This document shows, one piece after another, positions 1 through 7,528 of a DNA stretch of 64,000 nt. Source of the DNA: Galbibacter kalidii (GTDB taxonomy: Bacteria; Bacteroidota; Bacteroidia; Flavobacteriales; Flavobacteriaceae); NCBI RefSeq assembly GCF_026241135.1, contig NZ_JAPFGA010000001.1, forward strand, positions 124,001 to 188,000, read 5' to 3'. The position numbers and the translations under genes are program-made. Numbering within the stretch: the first letter of the stretch is position 1; every line of letters begins with the position of its first letter. The notes beneath the pieces are model-generated. The model did not search any database and was not told the DNA's origin. It saw nothing but the letters and a program-made list of their open reading frames with translations.

Positions 1-528
1 AGAGTTTACATCAACATTATATGGCGTGTTTTTAAAACTGTTGTACCAGTTAACATAGCGATCTCGTCCATCTGGATTGATACACGGATCAAAAATCACC
101 ACTGTATTTTCCAACCAGTCTTTTTTATTGGTCACTACCTCATAAATAGTCTGCATAGAAGCCTCGGTGCTCACACTCTCGTTGCCGTGTACGTTATAGC
201 TCAGCCATACCAAGGCCTTTTCAGGAATGTTCCCCTCGGTAGTGGATCGTATGTGTTCCTTACGGATGGACTCCAAATTGTTCATATTCTTAGGTGTAGA
301 AACAAAGGCCACCAGTAATTCCCGCCCTTCGTTGGTCGTTCCGTAGGATTTGATTTTAATTATCTCCGGCAATTCCGAAGCTAGATATTTGTAGTAATCA
401 ACAACCTGATGATGCCTCGAAAAATTCGTTCCGAGTTCGTGCCCTAAAAACTCCGAAGGCGATTTAACGCTCTGTGCAACAACGCAAAACGCCATAAAAA
501 AAGTAGCAAAAAAAAGTCTAAACTTCAT
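1..528 (-). CDS. M14-family zinc carboxypeptidase, C-terminal part beyond the window
   Basis: Only the first 176 residues are in the window; the frame is still open at base 1. The start at 526-528 is followed by a hydrophobic signal peptide (about residues 1-19, ending near FCVVAQS), so the protein is exported. The zinc-binding HxxE of the M14 family is seen as HGNES with His114 and Glu117, followed at about 151-156 by NPDGRD, the loop carrying substrate-binding residues in this family. The second zinc histidine and the catalytic Glu lie outside the window. By family it should cleave C-terminal residues from peptides in the periplasm or outside the cell. Large flavobacterial M14 proteins often have extra C-terminal domains, which cannot be checked here. 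Confidence 0.88.
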   Translation of the reverse strand, partial: MKFRLFFATFFMAFCVVAQSVKSPSEFLGHELGTNFSRHHQVVDYYKYLASELPEIIKIKSYGTTNEGRELLVAFVSTPKNMNNLESIRKEHIRSTTEGNIPEKALVWLSYNVHGNESVSTEASMQTIYEVVTNKKDWLENTVVIFDPCINPDGRDRYVNWYNSFKNTPYNVDVNS

Positions 529-582
529 ATGATTTTAATTGAATTAGCAGGTCTAAACTACAAATAAAATCCGTTCTCTTTA

Positions 583-909
583 TATCTTAGAACAATTCTG
601 TCCTAAATAAATTTTTATCTGTTCATTTTTTCCATTGATGAAAAAACGAACCAAAAAAATCTAGGCTGACGATAAAAACATAAGAAAATACTACGGAATC
701 CCCAGCCACAGATAAAAATAACTCATTCCGCCTTAGGGCGGAACTCAAACAGATTTTTATCTTTAACCCACCGCTGCTTCCTTGATTTTCAATATTTTTA
801 TCGTAGGCCGGAACCAAACCACAAACGTTGAAATTTCATCTAAACCTTAGCAAATTCAGTATGTTAAAAAAATTCAATAAAAACGTTTTGGACGCTATTT
901 ATCTTAGAA
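583..909 (+). mobile_element. MITE-like element, left copy, with flanking direct repeats
   Basis: The element body is 593-899. Its first 248 bases (593-840) match the reverse complement of the copy at 15471-15759 with only two substitutions, both in the central hairpin. A variable stretch of about 35 bases follows, then another identical end (876-899). The body is flanked immediately by the 10-base direct repeat TATCTTAGAA (583-592 and 900-909), as expected for a target-site duplication. The ends are imperfect inverted repeats sharing AAT-N3-GTCC and a TTTTTAT word. In the middle, 710-762 folds as a long hairpin with outer arms AGATAAAAAT/ATTTTTATCT and inner arms TTCCGCC/GGCGGAA (726-732, 737-743). 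There is no transposase, so it would be non-autonomous. Confidence 0.8.
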
Positions 910-1167
910 CTAATTTTAATCTTTTTTGATTGAAGCGAAAATTAGCTATTTTGAGCCAATTGAAAAAAATAAATGAGTTCTTAACGGTTTTTTTAGGAGA
1001 TGGAACCTCAAAGAATTTTATATTTACCATTTTATAATGACGCCTGAGGTTGTCTAAAAAGTAATATGAATTGGATATTGTCAGGTTGAGCATTGCTTGA
1101 AATGAAATATATTTTATTGGAAGCACATGGTATAACCATCGAAACCTATTAATTTCTAATGGTTATA

Positions 1168-1218
1168 TAGTTCTCGACCGCGCCTGTCTGCCGACAAAGG
1201 CAGGCTCGAACTGACAGA
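1168..1218. repeat. nested intergenic palindromic repeat
   Basis: The sequence TTCTCGACCGCG ... CTCGAACTGACAG resembles a common short flavobacterial intergenic palindrome, but it is interrupted by a second hairpin at 1182-1205 whose arms are GCCTGTC and GGCAGGC (one G-T pair). The rest of the 910-1380 spacer contains only degenerate remnants of similar type (for example a GTCAGGTTGAGC word near 1080) and no convincing gene. The family attribution is from memory of such genomes, not from a search. Confidence 0.45.
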
Positions 1219-1385
1219 AGACAACCTCACCGGGCTTTCCGCTGTATCTGTTTTGCCGATTCTCGGTTGCAGAAAGTATTTTTGAGTATTTTTATGTTAT
1301 GTAGGCCATTGATTCACGACTCACTCGTACAGCAAAACAGGATGCCGCTGCAATCCCTGGCGCGTTTATTACAGAAAGATTAACT

Positions 1386-2999
1386 ATGCCAACAAGCTAT
1401 ATTTCGTTTAAAGAAACCGGATATTTTTCTAATCTTATATGCGATTATCTCGATCAAAAAGAGTCGCTTCACCCGTTTTATAACAGGTTTCCGTCCATAG
1501 AAAATTTTAAAGCCCAGATAGAAGAAAAAAAAGCTGTGTTTCCACAGGAAAACAGAAATGTTTTGGTGGAAGTCCTGAAGGACCAATATCACGACATAGG
1601 CCCTTCAGAAATTACAAAAAACAATGTTGAACTGTTAAAGTCAACTTCTACTTTTACCGTGGTCACAGGGCATCAACTCAACCTTTTTACAGGACCGCTG
1701 TATTTTCTGTACAAGATCGTTTCGACCATCAATCTTACAAAACAACTGAAAGAAGCCTATCAGGACAGTGATTTTGTGCCAATATATTGGATGGCGACCG
1801 AAGATCACGATTTCGATGAGATCAATTACTTTAATTTCCACGGAAAGAAATTCCAGTGGCAGGGACCGGACACCAAAGAAAGCAGTGGAGCCGTAGGGGA
1901 ATTGCCAACAAAAGGTTTGGATCAGGTTTTCGAACTTTTCTGTCAGGATATTGGCATGGGGGCAGACGCACAGACACTGCGAACATGGTTTGAAGAAGCC
2001 TATCTAAAACACAACAACCTCACCGACGCCACCCGATACTTGGTCAACCGAATGTTCGGGGACGAAGGTTTGGTGATTATCGACGCGGCCGACAAGAGAC
2101 TGAAAAGTCTTTTTGTACCCTATATGAAGTCGGAATTGTTTGAGCAATCCTCACAAAAATATGTTGACGAGACCATCGAAGCTTTGAATGAAATTGATCC
2201 GTCCTACAAAATACAGGTTAATCCAAGGGCGATCAATTTGTTTTATCTGGATAAAGGACTGCGCGAACGCATTGTAGAAACCGATGGAAAGTTTTCCGTG
2301 AATGAAACCGATATTTTCTGGAATAAAAAAGAACTTCAACAGCATTTGGAGGAACATCCGGAGCGTTTTTCCCCCAATGTTATGACACGACCGCTCTATC
2401 AAGAGGTGATTTTGCCCAATTTGTGTTATATCGGTGGTGGGGGCGAACTGGCCTATTGGTTGGAACTGAAAAGCTTTTTCGATTCAGTTAAAGTACCTTT
2501 CCCGGCCTTATTGCTTCGCAATTCGGTACTGACAGTCACAGAAAAACAGGCTAAAAAGTTGGATAAATTGTCTATTACTTTTTCACAGCTCTTTTTAAAA
2601 CGTCATTCGTTCATCAATAGAAAAGTGCGTGAGATCAGCAATATCGATATCAATTTTAAAGATCAGAAAAAACACCTTGAAGAGCAATTTCAGGAAATGT
2701 ACCGCTTGGCAGAAGTGACGGACAAATCTTTTTTGGGTGCTGTAAAAGCACAAGAAGTGAAGCAGTTAAAAGGCTTGGACAAGCTGGAAAAACGCTTACT
2801 GAAAGCACAAAAACAAAAACTGTCCGACCAGGTTTCCAGAATAACCGATCTGCAAAACGAATTGTTTCCCAACGAATCCCTGCAAGAACGAACCGATAAT
2901 TTTGCCAATATTTATGAAGAATACGGCGAAACCTTCATCAAAACCCTTTTGAAGGAATTAGATCCGCTGAAAGCCAAATTTGTGATTTTGGTGGTTTGA
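1386..2999 (+). CDS. bshC: bacillithiol biosynthesis cysteine-adding enzyme BshC
   Basis: BshC is the putative cysteine ligase that adds Cys to glucosaminyl-malate in the last step of bacillithiol synthesis in the cytoplasm. The 537-residue length is typical. The N-terminal Rossmann-like part shows TGHQLNLFTGP at about residues 94-104 and YWMATEDHDFDEIN near 138-151, both characteristic of the family; residues about 400-500 are Lys/Glu/Gln-rich and predicted to form the coiled coil that dimerises BshC. The ATG at 1386 directly precedes the conserved start region. A GNAT gene follows about 40 bases downstream on the same strand. The bshA and bshB genes are not nearby, as is usual in flavobacteria. 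The 856-base spacer upstream contains the left MITE copy. Confidence 0.93.
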   Translation: MPTSYISFKETGYFSNLICDYLDQKESLHPFYNRFPSIENFKAQIEEKKAVFPQENRNVLVEVLKDQYHDIGPSEITKNNVELLKSTSTFTVVTGHQLNLFTGPLYFLYKIVSTINLTKQLKEAYQDSDFVPIYWMATEDHDFDEINYFNFHGKKFQWQGPDTKESSGAVGELPTKGLDQVFELFCQDIGMGADAQTLRTWFEEAYLKHNNLTDATRYLVNRMFGDEGLVIIDAADKRLKSLFVPYMKSELFEQSSQKYVDETIEALNEIDPSYKIQVNPRAINLFYLDKGLRERIVETDGKFSVNETDIFWNKKELQQHLEEHPERFSPNVMTRPLYQEVILPNLCYIGGGGELAYWLELKSFFDSVKVPFPALLLRNSVLTVTEKQAKKLDKLSITFSQLFLKRHSFINRKVREISNIDINFKDQKKHLEEQFQEMYRLAEVTDKSFLGAVKAQEVKQLKGLDKLEKRLLKAQKQKLSDQVSRITDLQNELFPNESLQERTDNFANIYEEYGETFIKTLLKELDPLKAKFVILVV

Positions 3000-3038
3000 T
3001 TTTTTAAGTATTTGCAAACAGGAAAAATGGTTGAAACC

Positions 3039-3494
3039 ATGAACTTCAGAAAAGCAAAATTGGATGACATACAAGAGTTAAATCAAATTAGCTTGAAATC
3101 AAAAAAGTATTGGGGATATCCGGATCAGTGGATTGAAAATTGGTCAGACGAATTGACCCTGACATCTGAAAAATTCGCAGAACAGGAAATTGTTGTCGGG
3201 GAAATAGAAACACAAGTTGTTGGATTTTGTTCGATTTCAGAAAATAAGGACAATTACGAAATACTTCATCTTTGGTTATTGCCAAACTTCATAGGAAAAG
3301 GCTATGGGAAGAAATTACTAACGCGGACAATAGAAGAGTTTGTAAAGACTGATAAACCAATAATTGTCGAAGCTGACCCAAATGCTGAACCATTTTACAA
3401 AAGTCAGGGATTTGTAACTTTTGATAGCATTGAAAGTGTACCATCAGGGCGATTTTTACCAGTAATGAAAAAAACTATTGCTGAACTTCGATGA
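3039..3494 (+). CDS. GNAT family N-acetyltransferase
   Basis: A small single-domain acetyltransferase of about 151 residues. The family start pattern (MNFRKAKLDDIQEL) begins at the ATG at 3039; an in-frame ATG at 3027 and a TTG at 3012 are also possible. The acetyl-CoA binding loop is visible as LPNFIGKGYGKKLL (Q/RxxGxG/A-like, here IGKGYG), followed by EADPNAEPFYKSQGF, the typical C-terminal motif with the FY...GF signature. The substrate cannot be deduced. It lies about 40 bases behind bshC and could be co-transcribed with it, but no functional link is implied. The downstream spacer to 3591 separates it from a convergent gene. Confidence 0.82.
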   Translation: MNFRKAKLDDIQELNQISLKSKKYWGYPDQWIENWSDELTLTSEKFAEQEIVVGEIETQVVGFCSISENKDNYEILHLWLLPNFIGKGYGKKLLTRTIEEFVKTDKPIIVEADPNAEPFYKSQGFVTFDSIESVPSGRFLPVMKKTIAELR

Positions 3495-3590
3495 GCGGAC
3501 AGTCGATTGCTGTGAAGCTCACACTATGTTTATACTTGATGGATTAACCGTCCAATCGCTGGGAAAAAATAAAATAATTTTTCATTCACA

Positions 3591-4136
3591 CTAAGGCACC
3601 AAAAAACTCCCTTCCCAACTATCATCTTCTCTTGAGAATAAAGCGCGTAGGTGTTCAGTCTTTTTTAATTGCAGATATTCGATCTTTTTGGGAATGATAT
3701 GGACAATGGAAAAGTAGTTTACACTTTCCAAACGCTCGATCATTTCAGGATCTTTTATTTTTGTCCCCGGAGCCATATCGGTAGTGTAGTCTTTTTTGGC
3801 TTCTGTTTTCGTCTGCTTCCACGCTTTCTTTATCAGTTTTTCATCCTGTTCCAAATAAGCTATTCCGTCAACCTTAAGTTGTAGCATTTGACTGTAGTCA
3901 AAAAATAGCAAGCCTACATTATTGTTCTCCCGAATATGCGTTACTTTTTTAGAGCGTTTGTCAGTATAAAAACTGATGGTAAGGTCGTCTTTGACATCAC
4001 GAAGCACGACAGTTCGCAAACGCGGACTGTTATTTATACCAGTGGTAGCCATGGTAAAATAACGAAACGGATGCGAATTCTCTTTGGCCGCTTTCAATAA
4101 AGCAGCTTTTGCAGTATGGAATAATTCGTTGGTCAC
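3591..4136 (-). CDS. pyridoxamine 5'-phosphate oxidase-family FMN-binding protein
   Basis: A protein of 181 residues with the split-barrel flavin-binding fold: the strand motif SPRLRTVVLRDV (about residues 36-47), then YTDKRSKKVTHI and NNNVGLLFFDY, match FMN phosphate-binding segments of PNPOx-like proteins. The length and the ending (SWEGSFLVP) fit the smaller pyridox_oxidase_2-type family better than canonical PdxH, so I do not call it pdxH. It may reduce or oxidise a small substrate with FMN. The start codon is GTG at 4134-4136 with no better ATG upstream. It converges on the GNAT gene and is divergent from the PLP decarboxylase at 4385. Confidence 0.78.
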   Translation of the reverse strand: MTNELFHTAKAALLKAAKENSHPFRYFTMATTGINNSPRLRTVVLRDVKDDLTISFYTDKRSKKVTHIRENNNVGLLFFDYSQMLQLKVDGIAYLEQDEKLIKKAWKQTKTEAKKDYTTDMAPGTKIKDPEMIERLESVNYFSIVHIIPKKIEYLQLKKTEHLRALFSREDDSWEGSFLVP

Positions 4137-4305
4137 AATTATAGCCTTTGTATAAAGATAATAATTTCTAATGAATTATTTCGGAGCTTCCTGCTATCGC
4201 AACTAGGAGCGTTAAGCGGAGACGAATAAGGAGAATGGATAAAGTAAAACAAAAAAAATATTTCAACGCCAACCTGAATGGAAAGGACAGACAAGCGTCG
4301 GGGTT

Positions 4306-4345
4306 CCCGATAATTATCGGGATAAAATCTCACTTAGTGAGTGAA
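4306..4345. repeat. double-hairpin intergenic repeat, copy 1
   Basis: Two back-to-back perfect hairpins: CCCGATAATTATCGGG (4306-4321) and, after a 7-base AT spacer, CTCACT-t-AGTGAG (4329-4341). The same arrangement with one substitution occurs at 12028-12066. This copy sits just upstream of the -7 box at 4361, between it and the divergent flavoprotein gene. Confidence 0.8.
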
Positions 4346-4360
4346 AACAGATCAAAAGCC

Positions 4361-4368
4361 TACCTTTG
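4361..4368 (+). promoter_or_regulatory. -7 promoter box of the PLP decarboxylase gene
   Basis: TACCTTTG matches the flavobacterial -7 consensus TAnnTTTG and ends 16 bases before the ATG at 4385. No clear -33 TTG is present at the usual distance. Confidence 0.6.
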
Positions 4369-4384
4369 CAAAAAATGATTTTCT

Positions 4385-5755
4385 ATGCACAATGTAGATA
4401 TAGATTCTGTAGAAATGACGATCGACGTCATGAAATATGTACTAAACAGAATAACAAGGGTTTCCCCTGAATTAGGGCATCCGAAAAAGGAAGAAGAGTT
4501 AAAAAAGCTGGTAGGTGAAACCATTACGGACAAGGGTATAGGAGGCGAAAAAGCCTTTCAGCTCTTTAGGGATGTTTTGGTAAAAGCGACTGTGCCTGTC
4601 GACCATCCCAGGAATTTAGCTTTTGTACCGGCAGCACCATCACGCTCGGCAGTAATGTTCGATTTGGTTACGTCGGCCTCCAGCATTCACGGAGCTTATT
4701 GGATGGAAGGAGCCGGTGGCATTTTCTGTGAAAATGAAGCCATGAAATGGCTTGTATCCTTTACAGGGCTACCCACCGGCGCGTTCGGCGTGTTTACAAG
4801 CGGCGGAACAGCAGCCAACCTTTCTGCAATGGTAACAGCACGCGAACATTGGCGTAAAGACGAAAAGAATATCGGAAAAAAAGGTTTGATCCTCACTTCT
4901 ATTGGAGCCCATGCTTCCATAAAATCTATGGCCAAGGTGATTGATGTAGATGTATTATTGGTCGATACCGAAGACCGTTTGGAGAAAGAAGACCTGCAAA
5001 ATAAGGTAGCATCGCTTACCCCGGAACAGCGGAAACGCTTGTTTGCCGTTGTGGCTACCGGGGGGACGACCAATGCCGGAATTATCGATGATCTAAGTGG
5101 TGCAGCTGATGTTTGTGAGGACGAAAATCTTTGGTTCCATGTCGATGCAGCTTATGGCGGTGGTGCCCTTGCAGCCGATTCAGTAAGACACCTTTTTACG
5201 GGGATTGAAAGAGCCGACAGTATCACCATTGATCCGCATAAATGGTTGTTTTCTCCCTATGATTGTGGGGCGGTGATCTATAAAAAACCGGAATTGGCCA
5301 AAGAAGCGCATGCACAAGAGGGTTCTTACCTCGAAATATTTAAAGATGAAGGTGCTCGAGGTTTTAATCCGTCCGATTATCAAATTCAGCTGACAAGAAG
5401 AGTACGCGGATTACCACTTTGGTTTTCTCTGGCGATGCATGGGATTGATAAATATAAAGCTGTGATAGAGCAAGGCATTAGTTTGGCACAATTGGCAGGA
5501 AGACTGATCACTGAAGATCCCAATGTGGAATTGGTGCGAGAACCAAGTCTGTCCTGTGTTTTGTTCAGAAGAAAAGGGTGGACACCGGAAGATTATCGCA
5601 ATTGGACCTATAAAAATCATAGCGATGGCTTTGCTTTGGTAACACCTACGAAATGGAAAACCGGCGATACGTTTGAAACCTGTGCCCGATTCTGTTTTAT
5701 CAATCCCGATACTACGGAAAAAGATATTTCAGATATTTTGGCTTCTATGAAATGA
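4385..5755 (+). CDS. PLP-dependent group II amino acid decarboxylase
   Basis: A fold-type I pyridoxal-phosphate enzyme of 456 residues related to aromatic amino acid, glutamate and diaminobutyrate decarboxylases. The cofactor-contacting HVDAAYGGG (about 244-252) and the Schiff-base lysine in DPHKW (Lys286) are present, as is the TSGGTAANL phosphate-binding loop near residue 139. The family removes the alpha-carboxylate from an amino acid to give an amine; the substrate cannot be told from sequence alone. It is monocistronic: a -7 box lies upstream and a strong intrinsic terminator immediately downstream. The ATG at 4385 fits the family start. Confidence 0.85.
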   Translation: MHNVDIDSVEMTIDVMKYVLNRITRVSPELGHPKKEEELKKLVGETITDKGIGGEKAFQLFRDVLVKATVPVDHPRNLAFVPAAPSRSAVMFDLVTSASSIHGAYWMEGAGGIFCENEAMKWLVSFTGLPTGAFGVFTSGGTAANLSAMVTAREHWRKDEKNIGKKGLILTSIGAHASIKSMAKVIDVDVLLVDTEDRLEKEDLQNKVASLTPEQRKRLFAVVATGGTTNAGIIDDLSGAADVCEDENLWFHVDAAYGGGALAADSVRHLFTGIERADSITIDPHKWLFSPYDCGAVIYKKPELAKEAHAQEGSYLEIFKDEGARGFNPSDYQIQLTRRVRGLPLWFSLAMHGIDKYKAVIEQGISLAQLAGRLITEDPNVELVREPSLSCVLFRRKGWTPEDYRNWTYKNHSDGFALVTPTKWKTGDTFETCARFCFINPDTTEKDISDILASMK

Positions 5756-5793
5756 TGTAGAAACATGAATAATGTTAATCAATCTCATACATT

Positions 5794-5827
5794 AACCGCA
5801 TTTTAATCGATGCGGTTTTCTTTTTTC
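5794..5827 (+). terminator. intrinsic terminator of the PLP decarboxylase gene
   Basis: Perfect 8-base stem AACCGCAT/ATGCGGTT (5794-5801, 5810-5817) with an 8-base loop, followed by a T-rich run to 5827. It isolates the decarboxylase from guaA. Confidence 0.85.
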
Positions 5828-5900
5828 GAGTGTTTTATCCCTAACAATAGGGGCCAAAAAAATATACAGGCAGCAGATGTTAAATTTCAAGCAAAATACT

Positions 5901-5908
5901 TAATTTTG
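5901..5908 (+). promoter_or_regulatory. -7 promoter box of guaA
   Basis: TAATTTTG fits TAnnTTTG and ends only three bases before the guaA ATG at 5912, so transcription would start at or next to the A of the start codon, suggesting a leaderless message. Confidence 0.55.
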
Positions 5909-5911
5909 CGC

Positions 5912-7441
5912 ATGCAAAACAACGTACTCATTTTAGATTTCGGTTCGCAGTACACCCAGTTGATCGCCAGACGCGTGAGGGAACTCAATATTTTCTGCGA
6001 GATTTATCCATACAATAACATACCAAAAGACCTTTCAGAATATAAGGCGGTAATTCTTTCGGGAAGTCCGTTTTCTGTTCGATCAGAAGATGCACCACAT
6101 CTAGATTTGTCACAAATCAGAGGGAAAATACCAATGTTGGGCGTATGTTACGGGGCTCAGTACCTGGCACATTTCGGTGGTGGCGAAGTGGCACCATCAA
6201 GCACCAGGGAATACGGCAGGGCGAACCTTTCTTTTATTGCTGAAAAAGAAGTGTTTTTTGAAAATATTTCAGAAGGTAGTCAGGTTTGGATGAGTCATAG
6301 TGATACCATGAAGGCTTTGCCGGAAGGCGGTGTGAAATTGGCAAGTACAAACGATGTTCAAAATGCAGCTTATAAAATTAATGGGGAAACTACCTATGGT
6401 ATTCAGTTTCACCCGGAAGTATATCATTCTACAGACGGAAAACAATTGCTGGAAAATTTCTTGGTAAAAATTGCAGGGGTTAAACAAACATGGACGCCTG
6501 ATAATTTTGTGGATATGACCGTAGCCAGCCTCAAAGAAAAATTGGGAGATGACAAAGTGGTTTTGGGACTTTCAGGAGGTGTAGATTCCAGTGTAGCAGC
6601 AGTTTTATTGCACAAAGCTATAGGAAAGAACTTGTACTGTATTTTTGTCAATAACGGATTGCTGCGTAAAAACGAGTTTGAAAGTGTGCTGAAGCAATAT
6701 GAAGGAATGGGGCTTAATGTAAAAGGTGTCGATGCTTCGGAACGATTTTTGAGCGCACTTGCAGGAGTAGATGATCCGGAATTGAAACGTAAAGCCATCG
6801 GAAGGGTCTTTATTGAAGTATTTGACGATGAGGCCCACGCGATCAAAGATGTGAAATGGTTAGGACAAGGAACGATTTATCCGGATGTGATCGAATCGGT
6901 TTCTGTAAATGGTCCGTCGGCAACTATAAAAAGTCACCACAACGTAGGGGGGTTGCCCGATTTTATGAAATTGAAAGTAGTGGAACCACTGAATATGTTG
7001 TTTAAAGATGAGGTAAGACGTGTAGGCGCTTCCATGGGAATGAATCCGGAATTATTGGGAAGACATCCTTTCCCGGGACCGGGATTGGCGATTCGTATCT
7101 TGGGGGACATTACTGCCGAAAAGGTTCGTATATTGCAGGAAGTTGATGATGTTTTTATCAGTGGATTGAAATCATGGGGACTTTACGACAAAGTATGGCA
7201 AGCTGGAGCTATATTGCTTCCGGTAAATTCCGTAGGGGTTATGGGAGATGAGCGGACTTATGAAAAATGTGTAGCTTTACGTGCTGTGGAAAGTACAGAC
7301 GGAATGACCGCAGATTGGGTGAATTTGCCGTATGAATTTTTGCAAAAAACGTCAAATGATATAATAAACAAGGTAAAAGGCGTTAATAGAGTAGTATACG
7401 ATATAAGTTCCAAACCACCTGCGACTATTGAATGGGAATAA
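5912..7441 (+). CDS. guaA: GMP synthase (glutamine-hydrolysing)
   Basis: Converts XMP to GMP using ATP and glutamine ammonia in the cytoplasm. At 509 residues it has the family length. The class I glutamine amidotransferase domain has its nucleophile in GVCYGAQ (Cys79) and the His-Glu pair in FHPEV (near 171). The ATP pyrophosphatase P-loop is SGGVDSS near residue 221, and the C-terminal dimerisation domain ends with the family signature KPPATIEWE. The frame extends 34 codons upstream, but the start is set at 5912 because [16 protein letters not shown] is the normal N terminus and the promoter box lies right before it. The downstream LysM/PBP1 gene begins 87 bases later. Confidence 0.97.
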   Translation: MQNNVLILDFGSQYTQLIARRVRELNIFCEIYPYNNIPKDLSEYKAVILSGSPFSVRSEDAPHLDLSQIRGKIPMLGVCYGAQYLAHFGGGEVAPSSTREYGRANLSFIAEKEVFFENISEGSQVWMSHSDTMKALPEGGVKLASTNDVQNAAYKINGETTYGIQFHPEVYHSTDGKQLLENFLVKIAGVKQTWTPDNFVDMTVASLKEKLGDDKVVLGLSGGVDSSVAAVLLHKAIGKNLYCIFVNNGLLRKNEFESVLKQYEGMGLNVKGVDASERFLSALAGVDDPELKRKAIGRVFIEVFDDEAHAIKDVKWLGQGTIYPDVIESVSVNGPSATIKSHHNVGGLPDFMKLKVVEPLNMLFKDEVRRVGASMGMNPELLGRHPFPGPGLAIRILGDITAEKVRILQEVDDVFISGLKSWGLYDKVWQAGAILLPVNSVGVMGDERTYEKCVALRAVESTDGMTADWVNLPYEFLQKTSNDIINKVKGVNRVVYDISSKPPATIEWE

Positions 7442-7528
7442 TTATCCGTATCTCACCCTGATCGAGTTTATCCTCCAAAGTTTACGTAGGAAGGATCAAA
7501 GGGTTGAACTTGAACCAAAATACAATTT

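Noticed and set aside
623-817. 64-codon open frame, also present in the right element copy (15535-15729)
   Set aside because: It is open only because both copies are nearly identical DNA; composition and hairpin structure explain it, and both substitutions between copies change the amino acid.
899-1126. 75-codon minus-strand frame next to the left element
   Set aside because: Low-complexity Phe/Asn/Lys-rich sequence in an AT-rich spacer with repeat remnants; no family resemblance.
7441-7528. Possible guaA terminator (CCCTGATC...GATCAAAGGG)
   Set aside because: The inverted repeat is imperfect and lacks a T run, and the downstream gene appears to be in the same unit.
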